Positions 1 through 7,235 of a DNA stretch of 10,262 nucleotides are shown here, piece after piece (position 1 is the stretch's first letter; the number at the start of each line of letters is the position of its first letter). The notes under the pieces are model-generated. The model was given only the letters and a program-made list of their open reading frames with translations. It was not told the origin of the DNA and made no database searches. The DNA comes from Oscillospiraceae bacterium. GTDB taxonomy: Bacteria > Bacillota > Clostridia > Oscillospirales > Oscillospiraceae. The stretch spans positions 1 to 10,262 of the forward strand of contig JAITQY010000075.1 of NCBI GenBank assembly GCA_031288675.1, written 5' to 3'. Made by a program: the position numbers and the translations under genes.

Positions 1-421
1 AGAAAAATATTAAAATAAATACGGAAGAAATCAGAAGAATAGCAGGCTTTTTCTCCTTAAATCTGTTGCTGAAAAAGTCCGGCAGCGTAATAGAGTTGTT
101 TGCCACCTGCGAATACTTACGCAGACGCTTTGACACAAATAACCAGTTCAGGTATGTACCCAACGCAAGTCCTACAGCAGTCCAAAACGCTTCGGCAATA
201 CCGCTCCAGTACGCAACGCCCGGCAAGCCCATAAGCAGCCAGCCTGACATATCGCTCGCCTCCGCGCTGAACGCCGCCACCCACGGTCCTAAACCGCGTC
301 CGCCAAGAAAATACTCGTCTGAGTTTTTACTTGCGCGCTTCATAAAGTAAACGCCTATCACGACCATTGCCGCCATATAGACGCACATCGCAATCAGGTT
401 TTGAATTTGTGCACCAGTCAT
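1..421 (-). CDS. putP: Sodium/proline symporter PutP, N-terminal part (runs off the left edge)
   Basis: This is the first 140 codons of a sodium:solute symporter of the SSS family, closest to PutP, which imports proline with Na+ across the cytoplasmic membrane. The N-terminal helix (about residues 8-26) is followed by the family signature: GGRGLGPWVAAFSAEASDMS, then GWLLMGLPG, then a TYLNWLFVSKRLRKYS loop and an ANNSITLPDFFSNRF segment. This order is typical of PutP rather than of PanF. The ATG at 421-419 is chosen because GAGGT lies 7 bases upstream and because the PutP N-terminus starts at this point. The gene has its own promoter at 460-489. It stands downstream of thrS in the same direction but is probably transcribed separately. 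The remaining roughly 350 residues, including the rest of the Na+ and proline site, lie outside the window. The reading frame here is intact. Confidence 0.9.
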   Translation of the reverse strand, partial: MTGAQIQNLIAMCVYMAAMVVIGVYFMKRASKNSDEYFLGGRGLGPWVAAFSAEASDMSGWLLMGLPGVAYWSGIAEAFWTAVGLALGTYLNWLFVSKRLRKYSQVANNSITLPDFFSNRFKEKKPAILLISSVFILIFF

Positions 422-459
422 ATCTTTACCTCATTTCTATTTTTATGGCTGTTTTCCGA

Positions 460-489
460 ATTATAGCACACTACCGATACCGCTGTCAA
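460..489 (-). promoter_or_regulatory. Sigma-A promoter of putP
   Basis: On the minus strand TTGACA (489-484) is followed by an 18-base spacer and TATAAT (465-460), both exact consensus hexamers. A TG one base before the -10 makes it an extended -10. Transcription would start near 453, giving a leader of about 30 bases that carries the GAGGT ribosome binding site. The promoter begins only 24 bases after the second thrS stop (513-515). No terminator is visible between thrS and putP. Confidence 0.8.
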
Positions 490-512
490 GTCAAATATAC
501 CATAGCAGACAA

Positions 513-623
513 TTACATCTTGTTTTCTGATTCTTTTTTCAGTTTTTGTAATACTTCATTAAAATCACTCACGCCAAGATCGCCCTCTGACCTTGAGCGC
601 ACGCTTACCGTTCCCGCTTCCGC
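513..623 (-). pseudogene. thrS: In-frame C-terminal tail of thrS behind the TAA at 624-626
   Basis: Directly after the thrS stop the same frame stays open for 36 codons and ends at a second TAA (515-513). It reads AEAGTVSVRSRSEGDLG, then a helix VSDFNEVLQKLKK and ESENKM. This is what normally follows MLVVGDKE in ThrRS: the final beta strand with the VSVR arginine, then the C-terminal helix. The stop therefore sits where a glutamate codon (GAA) would be, one G-to-T change away. Without read-through or a corrected base this tail is not made. Confidence 0.85.
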
Positions 624-2270
624 TTATTTGTCCCCGACTACAAGCATATTCGGAATTTTCTGCAACTGAGCTTCACGAATTTTGAACCCTATTTTTTCAT
701 TCCGCAAATCAGCTGATGCGCGCAGTCCTGCCATCCTAAGCTCCGTTACAAGTTTGTTCGCATAGTCCCCCGCCCTATCTGTAATCGGCAGCACCGATAC
801 CTGCAACGGTGAGAGCCATAACGGCAGTGCGCCTGCATATTTTTCAATAAGCAGAGCAAGTGTGCGTTCATAGCAGCCTACACTTGTGCGGTGAATAACA
901 TAGGGATTAACTTTTTCCCCGTTCGCCTCAGTGTATACCATTCCAAACTGCTCCGCAAGCTGAAAGTCGATTTGTATGGTTATAAGGGTATCTTCTTTGC
1001 CGTGTACGTTTCTGATTTGAATGTCAAGTTTAGGTCCGTAGAAAGCCGCCTCGCCGTCGGCTTCATAATAGTCTACGCCAATGTTGTCAAGTATGCCGCG
1101 CATTGTATTCTGGACGCTTTCCCACTGCTCTTTGCCGCCGATATATTTTGAGCTGTCATTCTCATCCCATTTGGAAAACCTATATGATACGTCCTCGTAT
1201 AATCCAAGCGTTTTGAGCATAAAAATCGCAAGTTCCAAACATCCCTTGAATTCATCTTCAAGCTGGTCAGCGCGGACGGCAAGATGACCCTCGCTTATGG
1301 TAAACTGACGCACACGTATTAATCCGTGCATTTCTCCCGACGCTTCATTTCTAAAGAGGGTTGAAGTTTCACTGTATCTAAGCGGCAAGTCACGATATGA
1401 ACGCGGTTTAGCAAGGTATACCTGAAACTGAAACGGGCAAGTCATCGGGCGCAGTGCAAACACTTCGTTCCGCTCATCTTCAAGGTCGCCCTCACCCATA
1501 ATAAACATTCCCTCGCGATAATGCTGCCAGTGACCGCTGACCTTATATAGTTCTCGTTTAGCAAAATAAGGAGTTTTTGTAATAAGGTAACCGCGGCGTT
1601 CTTCCTCGTCCTCAACAAAACGCTGAAGTATTTGTATAACTTTCGCACCGTTTGGCATCAGAATAGGCAACCCCTGACCAATCAGTTCGCTTGTCGTAAA
1701 ATATTCCAGTTCACGTCCCAGCTTGTTATGATCACGCTTTTTTGATTCTTCAAGGAAGTTAAGATGTTCTTCTAACTCCTCTTTGTTATTGAACGCCAGA
1801 CCATAAATGCGCTGAAGCATTTTGCGGTTGCTGTCACCGCGCCAGTAAGCGCCTGTAGCGTTCATAAGTTTAACGGCGTTTGCTTTAAGACGCCCGGTGT
1901 GCGATACGTGAGGTCCGGCACAGAGGTCGGTGAACTCCCCCTGTTTATAGAAGCTGATGACTGCGTCCTCAGGCAAATCGTTGATAAGTTCCTGCTTGTA
2001 TGGTTCGTCTTTCATAAGTTCTAGAGCCTCCGCGCGCGGAAGCTCAAAACGCTCAATTTTGAGGTTTTCCTTGATGATTTTTTTCATCTCGTCATAGATA
2101 GCCTCAAGCTGTTCAGTACCGAACGTTATATCGCTGTCTATATCATAGTAAAAACCGTCTGCAATAGCGGGTCCTATTGCAAGTTTGCTGTTAGGGTACA
2201 ACCGTTTGACCGCCTGAGCCATAACATGTGAAGCGGAATGGCGTATAACTTGTAAGTCGTTGTTCATCAT
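624..2270 (-). CDS. thrS: Threonyl-tRNA synthetase, lacking the TGS domain and stopped early in the anticodon-binding domain
   Basis: Charges tRNA-Thr with threonine in the cytoplasm. The protein starts directly in the editing domain (HSASH, with editing histidines 11 and 15; DLCAGPH, Cys117 and His121). The class II catalytic core follows: FRNEASGEMHGLIRVRQF is motif 2, the zinc ligands are Cys278, His329 and His460, and GCYERTLALLIEKYAGALP is motif 3. The anticodon-binding domain comes last. The N1/TGS domain of the usual ~640-residue enzyme is absent. An in-frame ATG at 2291 is rejected: GGGAG at 2281-2277 sits 6 bases before ATG 2270, and the promoter -10 at 2300-2305 leaves no leader for the earlier ATG. 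The frame ends with IPNMLVVGDK and a TAA, and conserved sequence continues in frame behind it. The product is 548 residues, against about 585 without the stop. It may be a recent mutant, a sequence error, or a still partly working enzyme. Confidence 0.9.
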   Translation of the reverse strand: MMNNDLQVIRHSASHVMAQAVKRLYPNSKLAIGPAIADGFYYDIDSDITFGTEQLEAIYDEMKKIIKENLKIERFELPRAEALELMKDEPYKQELINDLPEDAVISFYKQGEFTDLCAGPHVSHTGRLKANAVKLMNATGAYWRGDSNRKMLQRIYGLAFNNKEELEEHLNFLEESKKRDHNKLGRELEYFTTSELIGQGLPILMPNGAKVIQILQRFVEDEEERRGYLITKTPYFAKRELYKVSGHWQHYREGMFIMGEGDLEDERNEVFALRPMTCPFQFQVYLAKPRSYRDLPLRYSETSTLFRNEASGEMHGLIRVRQFTISEGHLAVRADQLEDEFKGCLELAIFMLKTLGLYEDVSYRFSKWDENDSSKYIGGKEQWESVQNTMRGILDNIGVDYYEADGEAAFYGPKLDIQIRNVHGKEDTLITIQIDFQLAEQFGMVYTEANGEKVNPYVIHRTSVGCYERTLALLIEKYAGALPLWLSPLQVSVLPITDRAGDYANKLVTELRMAGLRASADLRNEKIGFKIREAQLQKIPNMLVVGDK

Positions 2271-2299
2271 CACATTCTCCCTTTTATACATACCAATGT

Positions 2300-2328
2300 C
2301 TTATACCACAAAACGAGTTAAAAGTCAA
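2300..2328 (-). promoter_or_regulatory. Sigma-A promoter of thrS
   Basis: On the minus strand TTGACT (2328-2323), a 17-base spacer and TATAAG (2305-2300), with TG one base before the -10. Transcription would start around 2293, so the leader is only about 20 bases. There is no room for a T-box leader, the usual control of thrS in Bacillota, and none is seen in the 28 bases between this promoter and the end of the next gene. The promoter also fixes the thrS start at 2270. Confidence 0.75.
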
Positions 2329-2355
2329 TAGCAACATTTTAACAAGAAGCTGTGA

Positions 2356-3591
2356 TTAATATCGGTTATCAAATATACGGGTGGTTTTTTTCTCGCTGCG
2401 AGGAAGCTCACCGAGACTTACGGCGTGAGTTTCCGGAGTGCTGCCGACCTTAGATTTGAATACTTCCGCGACTTGTTTTTCAAGCGCTTTACGCTCCGCA
2501 GCGCCGCTTACCGCAGTTTCAAAGAACAGGCGCATAATGTCACGGCCATTCAGGTGATCTATAATGATTTGATATTCGCTGGAGACGCCATCCACTCCCG
2601 TCAGAACGCCGTCCACAAGCGCAGGGAATATGATAGTGCCTTTTACCTTAATCATATCGTCACTGCGCCCGATAAGCGTGGAAATGCGCGGGAATTTCGA
2701 GCCGCATTTGCATTCCCCGGTTATTTCCCGGGTAAGGTCGTGAGTACGGTAGCGCACAAGCGGCGCACCCTCCTTTTGCAGGGTCGTGATAACAAGCTCC
2801 CCGCTCTCCCCTTCCGCGACGGGCTTCAATGTTTTGGGGTCGATTATCTCATAGTAAAGATAATCCGTCCACATATGCATTCCGTCCTCTTCCGGGCATG
2901 ATATTCCGATACCCGGACCATAGCACTCTGTAAGTCCATAGATGTCGTAAAGTTCCACGCCGAGTTCGTCAGCAATTCTGGCACGCATTTTATCTCCCCA
3001 ACGCTCCGAACCTATAATTCCCTTCCGGAGCTTAATTTTGTCCTTGATGCCGCGCTTTTCAATTTCTTCAGCGAGCAGAAGCGCATAGGAAGAAGTTGCC
3101 GTCAGTACCGTTGAGCCAAGATCAATCATCATCTTAATTTGCTTGTCAGTATTTCCGGGTCCCATCGGGATTGTCATAGCGCCGAGTTTTTCCGCGCCGA
3201 GCTGAAACCCGATCCCTGCCGTCCAAAGTCCGTAACCCGGAGTGATATGTATGCGGTCGGCACGCGTTACGCCAGCCATCTCATAGCACCGCGCGAACAT
3301 CGCAGCCCAGTCGTCTATGTCCTTTTGAGTATATGGTATTATCACCGCCGTTCCTGTGGTACCGCTGCTGCTGTGAATGCGCACAATCTCTTCGTTAGGC
3401 ACTGCGGAAAGTCCAAGCGGATATGCGGCACGCAGGTCTTCCTTGTCACTGAACGGCAGCTTTTGAAAATCTGATTCAGTCTTAATCTCATCCGGCTCAA
3501 TATCCGCAAGCAGTTTGCCATAGTATTCGCTTTTCTTGGCGTGAGCAATGTTACTGCGGATTTGCGATAAAATCTCTTCTGTGAATTTCAT
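2356..3591 (-). CDS. Phenylacetate-CoA ligase-like enzyme (PaaK family)
   Basis: An adenylate-forming (ANL superfamily) acid-CoA ligase of the PaaK type, which converts an aryl acid such as phenylacetate or indoleacetate with ATP and CoA to the acyl-CoA. It has 411 residues, against about 430 for the family. The phosphate-binding loop SSSGTTGTA is at 74-82. IYGLTECYGPG (217-227) carries the A5 motif, and YRTHD (281-285) stands for YRTGD. A PaaK-typical Cys pair CKCG precedes FPRI (294-303). GRSDDMIKVKG (308-318) is the hinge motif. The C-terminal RSEKKTTR (398-405) holds the catalytic-lysine position. The ATG is supported by AAGGAG 9 bases upstream. The gene lies 54 bases after the parE-like gene in the same direction and probably shares its transcript. 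No paa catabolic genes or indolepyruvate oxidoreductase genes are nearby. The true substrate cannot be read from the sequence. Confidence 0.88.
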   Translation of the reverse strand: MKFTEEILSQIRSNIAHAKKSEYYGKLLADIEPDEIKTESDFQKLPFSDKEDLRAAYPLGLSAVPNEEIVRIHSSSGTTGTAVIIPYTQKDIDDWAAMFARCYEMAGVTRADRIHITPGYGLWTAGIGFQLGAEKLGAMTIPMGPGNTDKQIKMMIDLGSTVLTATSSYALLLAEEIEKRGIKDKIKLRKGIIGSERWGDKMRARIADELGVELYDIYGLTECYGPGIGISCPEEDGMHMWTDYLYYEIIDPKTLKPVAEGESGELVITTLQKEGAPLVRYRTHDLTREITGECKCGSKFPRISTLIGRSDDMIKVKGTIIFPALVDGVLTGVDGVSSEYQIIIDHLNGRDIMRLFFETAVSGAAERKALEKQVAEVFKSKVGSTPETHAVSLGELPRSEKKTTRIFDNRY

Positions 3592-3616
3592 ATCCTAATC
3601 TCCTTATATTTGTGGT

Positions 3617-3635
3617 CAGGGCGAACCCTGCTCCT
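3617..3635 (-). repeat. AGGAG plus CAGGG/CCCTG hairpin, intergenic, copy 1
   Basis: Between the parE-like gene and the paaK-like gene the minus strand reads AGGAG directly followed by CAGGG-TTCG-CCCTG, a 5-bp stem with a TTCG loop. No T-run follows, so it is a poor terminator. A similar unit (AGGAG followed by a hairpin with a CAGGGTT core) lies at 8832-8857, also directly after a stop codon and in the same orientation, which suggests a short interspersed element. Two copies are too few to be certain. Confidence 0.4.
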
Positions 3636-3645
3636 ACACATAGTT

Positions 3646-5619
3646 TCAACTGACGTCAAGCAGTTCAAGGTACTTCCATCCGTCTTCTGCAATGTGGTCT
3701 TTGCGTCCCTGCAGGTTATCGCCAAGCAGCAAATCGAACGTATCCGCAGTGACCTCAAAATCAGACGGAGTAACCTTAATCAGGCGGCGTGACTGAGGGT
3801 TCATAGTAGTAAGCGCCATCATCTCCGCATCATTTTCACCGAGACCTTTAGAACGGTTAATTTGCGTCTTGGTGTTACTAAGCTTGGCAGTTATTTCGCT
3901 TTTTTCGCGGTCAGAGTAAGCAAAATAGGTGTTTTTACCAGCGACTATTTCGTAAAGCGGACTTTCCGCAATATAGACATATCCTTGTTCGATAAGCGTA
4001 GGCGTTAAGCGGTACAGCATTGCGAGAATAAGGGTACGAATCTGGAATCCGTCAACATCCGCATCGGTACATATGATTACCTTGCTCCATCGGAGTTTAT
4101 CGACGTCGAATTCAGGAATGTCGCTTACTTTTTTTGTTTTAACTTCAACTCCGCAGCCAAGAACTTTAAGCAAATCAGTTATAATTTCATTTTTGAAAAT
4201 CTTATCGTAATCAGCTTTCAGACAATTAAGAATTTTACCGCGCACCGGCATAATACCCTGAAACTCCGCATCACGGCTCATCTTACAGCTGCCGAGAGCG
4301 GAATCGCCCTCTACTATGTAGAGTTCCCGCTTGTCTATATCCTTCGTGCGGCAATCCACAAACTTATTTACGCGTGTCACGAGATCCATTGAGCCGCTAA
4401 GTTTCTTTTTGATGTTAAGGCGAGCTTTCTCCGCACTCTCGCGGCTGCGTTTGTTTATGAGTACCTGATTAGTAATCTTCTCCGCGTCAGACGCGTTTTC
4501 TATGAAATAAATCTCCAAACGGGACTTGAAGAATTCTGTCATCGCGTCCTGAATGAATTTGTTAGTAATAGATTTTTTCGTTTGGTTCTCGTAGGACGTC
4601 ATTGTGCTGAAGCAATTAGTAACCAGTACAAGGCAATCCTGAACATCAACGAAAGTAATTTTGCTTTCATTTTTTTGGTACTTATTTGTCTTTTTGATAT
4701 AGGCATCAATCGCGGATACAAAAGCGGATTTAGCCGCTTTTTCGGGCGCGCCCCCATGTTCAAGCCAACTGGAGTTATGATAATACTCAATAGCGTTAAC
4801 TATATTGGAAAACGCGAACGCGGCTGAAAATTTCGCCTTGTACTCCGGCTTGTCCGCACGGTCGCGTCCCTTGCGTTCCGCTTCAATGAAGTGTGGGGCG
4901 GTAAGCGCGTCCCCGCCTATAATCTCCGTTACATAGTCAACTATTCCGTTTTCGTAAGCAAATGTTTCTTCCGCAAATTTTCCCGGCTCAGTCTCGCTGC
5001 GTAATATGAAGCTTACACCCGCATTGACTACCGCCTGACGCTTCAGCGTATCCGCAAAATATTCCAACGGAACGTCAATATCTGTGAACACGTCCAAATC
5101 CGGTTTCCAGCGGATAAGCGTACCGGTACGCTGACGCTTGGCAGTATCCGGCTCGCTTTTCAGCCCGCCTGCGTTTTCGCCTTTCTCAAAATGCAGGTCA
5201 AAAATCTTCCCGTCGCGCTTAACGGTCACGTCCATATATTCCGAAGCGTACTGTGTAGCGCAGGATCCAAGACCGTTCAATCCAAGCGAATACTCATAAT
5301 TATCGCCGCTGTTGTTGTCGTATTTACCGCCTGCATATAGTTCGCAGAAAACAAGCTCCCAGTTATAGCGTTCCTCTGAAACATTCCAGTCCACCGGACA
5401 GCCGCGCCCAAAATCTTCCACGCTTATGATTTGGTCGAGGTAACGCGTGACTACGATGCGTTCGCCGTATCCTTCACGCGCTTCATCAATCGCGTTGGAT
5501 AGAATCTCAAATACGGCGTGTTCACAGCCCTCTAAGCCGTCCGAGCCGAATATAACGCCGGGACGCTTACGGACTCTGTCCGCGCCTTTTAACGCTGATA
5601 TAGATTCGTTAGTGTACAA
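3646..5619 (-). CDS. Type IIA DNA topoisomerase subunit B (divergent ParE/GyrB-like, TTG start)
   Basis: The ATPase and Toprim subunit of a type II topoisomerase, which works as a heterotetramer with a GyrA/ParC-like partner to pass one DNA duplex through another. GHKL ATPase motifs: EILSNAIDEA at 38-47 (Glu38 general base, Asn42 for Mg), EDFGRGCPVD at 68-77, and a divergent lid GLNGLGS at 113-119 where the family has GLHGVG. The transducer QTKK is at 346-349 (Lys348 reaches the gamma-phosphate). The Toprim domain has IVEGDSA (435-441, Glu437) and DADVDG (519-524), and RSKGLGE is at 589-595. All catalytic residues are present, and the length (657) is normal. The start codon is TTG, chosen because AAGGAG lies 7 bases upstream and the conserved N-terminus begins there. 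It follows mgtE by 48 bases. No A-subunit gene is adjacent, which is unusual for this family. The divergence suggests a second enzyme beside the main gyrase. Confidence 0.9.
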   Translation of the reverse strand: MYTNESISALKGADRVRKRPGVIFGSDGLEGCEHAVFEILSNAIDEAREGYGERIVVTRYLDQIISVEDFGRGCPVDWNVSEERYNWELVFCELYAGGKYDNNSGDNYEYSLGLNGLGSCATQYASEYMDVTVKRDGKIFDLHFEKGENAGGLKSEPDTAKRQRTGTLIRWKPDLDVFTDIDVPLEYFADTLKRQAVVNAGVSFILRSETEPGKFAEETFAYENGIVDYVTEIIGGDALTAPHFIEAERKGRDRADKPEYKAKFSAAFAFSNIVNAIEYYHNSSWLEHGGAPEKAAKSAFVSAIDAYIKKTNKYQKNESKITFVDVQDCLVLVTNCFSTMTSYENQTKKSITNKFIQDAMTEFFKSRLEIYFIENASDAEKITNQVLINKRSRESAEKARLNIKKKLSGSMDLVTRVNKFVDCRTKDIDKRELYIVEGDSALGSCKMSRDAEFQGIMPVRGKILNCLKADYDKIFKNEIITDLLKVLGCGVEVKTKKVSDIPEFDVDKLRWSKVIICTDADVDGFQIRTLILAMLYRLTPTLIEQGYVYIAESPLYEIVAGKNTYFAYSDREKSEITAKLSNTKTQINRSKGLGENDAEMMALTTMNPQSRRLIKVTPSDFEVTADTFDLLLGDNLQGRKDHIAEDGWKYLELLDVS

Positions 5620-5667
5620 TACGCTTCTCCTTGAATTTTCTTTAGTGATGCTATTATTGAGGTTACG

Positions 5668-7023
5668 CTAAATATGCAAAATGGATTTTGCAACGCTGAA
5701 GTATACTAATAACGCCCCTGCGTCAACAATCGTTGTAATTAGCGGCGCAGCCATAATAGCCGGGTCTAAACGGCATACTTTAGCTACAATAGGCAAGCAG
5801 CAGCCAATAACTTTAGCCATAACAACAGTAGCGACCAATGACAGAGAAATAACTATCGCGACATTCATTTCCCCGGGGTACATTATCAGAACTCTGGCAA
5901 AATTTACGGCGGCAAGAATAACGCCGCAGAGCAAACTAACGCGTAATTCTTTCCACATAACACGCACAATATCGCAGGACTCAATTTCGCCTACAGCCAT
6001 GCCTCGAATGATAAGAGTTGATGACTGACTGCCCGCGTTTCCGCCAGTATCCGTTAGCATAGGCATAAGGGCAACAAGTAACGGAACCACAGTAAAAGCG
6101 GATTCAAAATGACCAAGTATTGTTCCTGTAAGCGTAGCGGAAATCATCAGGATAAGAAGCCAAATAATACGGTTTTTTGCCAAAGTAAATACACCCGTTT
6201 TAAGATAAGGCTTTTCACTCGGCGTAATCGCCGCCATAATTTCAAAGTCTTCGGTCGTTTCTTCCTGAATAACGTCTATGACGTCGTCAACCGTAATGAT
6301 TCCGACGAGACGCTCTTCCTTGTCGGTTACCGGAATAGCCAGTAAGTCATAGCGTGAAATAAGTTCCGCAGCGTATTCCTGATCATCTGTGGTTTTTACT
6401 GACACGAAGCCTGTGTTTACAATGTCGGAAATCATTTTGTCACGTTCGGAAAGCATAAGGTCGCGCGCATTAACGACGCCCTCGAGCTTGAGGTTTTTAT
6501 CCACAACGAAAAGCGTATAGAGCGTTTCTTTGTCTTCGCCTATCGTGCGTATTCTGGTGAACGCGTCCTCAACGGTCATTGTAAGCTTCAGGTCGATAAA
6601 TTCCGACGTCATAACACTGCCCGCGCTGCTTTCCGGATAACGCAGATACTGATTAATAAGTTCCCGCGTCTCACGGTTAACGTTAGTAATTACGCGCTTT
6701 ACGACGTTTGCCGGCAGTTCTTCCAGCATATCCGCCGCGTCGTCAGTATATAATTCATTGACAAGGTCGCCGACTTCGCGGTCAGTAATGGCTCCGATAA
6801 TACTCGCCTGAACGTCCGCGTCAAGGTAGGCAAAAGCCTCCGCCGCGTTTACTTTAGGTAGCAAACGGAATACCACGGCAAGCGCGTCCTCCGGAGCGTA
6901 TTCGTCTAAGAACTCCGCAGCGTCAGGAGCGTCCAGTTCCGCCAACTGTCTTCGGAGGTAACCGTATTTTTTCTCTGTAATCGCGTTTAGCAAGTCTTCA
7001 AAGAATAATTCTTTGTTTTCCAT
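5668..7023 (-). CDS. mgtE: Magnesium transporter MgtE
   Basis: A dimeric Mg2+ channel of the cytoplasmic membrane, gated by Mg2+ binding to its cytosolic part. It has 451 residues, the family's usual size. The acidic MgtE N domain spans about 20-125, followed by two CBS domains (SVMTSEFIDL at 136-145 begins the first; the second runs from about 199 to 252). A linker helix leads to the membrane part with five helices from about 285 to 451. The membrane signature PMLTDTGGNAGSQSSTLIIRG is at 321-341. The pore aspartate is conserved in LITTIVDAGALLVYF (Asp434). The ATG has GGAGG 11 bases upstream. The promoter at 7071-7099 leaves a leader of only about 40 bases, too short for an M-box (Mg2+ riboswitch), so control here is probably at the channel itself. 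It may lead an mgtE-parE-paaK transcript. Confidence 0.95.
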   Translation of the reverse strand: MENKELFFEDLLNAITEKKYGYLRRQLAELDAPDAAEFLDEYAPEDALAVVFRLLPKVNAAEAFAYLDADVQASIIGAITDREVGDLVNELYTDDAADMLEELPANVVKRVITNVNRETRELINQYLRYPESSAGSVMTSEFIDLKLTMTVEDAFTRIRTIGEDKETLYTLFVVDKNLKLEGVVNARDLMLSERDKMISDIVNTGFVSVKTTDDQEYAAELISRYDLLAIPVTDKEERLVGIITVDDVIDVIQEETTEDFEIMAAITPSEKPYLKTGVFTLAKNRIIWLLILMISATLTGTILGHFESAFTVVPLLVALMPMLTDTGGNAGSQSSTLIIRGMAVGEIESCDIVRVMWKELRVSLLCGVILAAVNFARVLIMYPGEMNVAIVISLSLVATVVMAKVIGCCLPIVAKVCRLDPAIMAAPLITTIVDAGALLVYFSVAKSILHI

Positions 7024-7070
7024 AGAATGCGTAACCTCCGTTCAGTTTAATAAATCAGTGTAACAGATGA

Positions 7071-7099
7071 ATTATATCACATGCTTATTGAGATTTCAA
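7071..7099 (-). promoter_or_regulatory. Sigma-A promoter of mgtE
   Basis: On the minus strand TTGAAA (7099-7094), a 17-base spacer and a perfect TATAAT (7076-7071), with TG one base before the -10. Expected start of transcription is near 7064. It lies inside the end of the truncated methyltransferase-like frame, whose TGA stop (7079-7077) directly touches the -10. Confidence 0.75.
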
Positions 7100-7235
7100 G
7101 TATTTTTACAACTCCTGAAATATGTATACTCTTAATCGTGTCCGCCGTCTCAGGAACGGCATTCGGGAACAATGCGGCAAGGGCAACTAAGGTCTCGGCA
7201 GTCAGGTCAGGCGTTTGGAATTGGGGTTTAGTCAT
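7077..7235 (-). pseudogene. N-terminal stub of a type III restriction-modification methyltransferase (Mod-like)
   Basis: A 52-codon frame starting MTKPQFQTPDLTAE, then TLVALAALFPNAVPETAD. From memory this matches the first ~30 residues of Mod subunits of type III restriction-modification systems, which begin MTKPQFQTPDLTAEN...LFPN.VTE. After ETAD the similarity stops and the frame runs 20 unrelated residues to a TGA at the mgtE -10 box. None of the methyltransferase motifs (the FxGxG-type AdoMet site, DPPY) remain, so no enzyme can be made. The ATG at 7235 overlaps the end of the preceding gene (ATGACTAA, stop TAA at 7230-7228), so it was translationally coupled to it. An earlier in-frame ATG at 7265 lies inside the preceding gene and is not needed. 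I read this as the joint of a deletion that removed the rest of a restriction-modification operon. Confidence 0.55.

Noticed and set aside
624..626. Programmed recoding of TAA (amino acid insertion) in thrS
   Set aside because: TAA is not known to be recoded in this way in bacteria, and the paaK-like and ychF-like genes here end normally with TAA. A nonsense change or sequence error is simpler.
2271..2291. Earlier ATG of thrS at 2291
   Set aside because: It would start within a base or two of the predicted transcript start and would place the good ribosome binding site inside the coding region.
2425..2901. 158-codon plus-strand frame inside the paaK-like gene
   Set aside because: It lies fully opposite a well-conserved gene, with no ribosome binding site, no recognisable product and low-complexity arginine-rich content. 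It is a shadow frame.
3617..3630. Hairpin after the parE-like gene as an intrinsic terminator
   Set aside because: The stem is only 5 bp and no T-run follows on the minus strand. The next gene has a normal ribosome binding site just behind it.
7024..7064. Mg2+ riboswitch (M-box) before mgtE
   Set aside because: The leader behind the predicted promoter is only about 40 bases and shows no conserved M-box structure.
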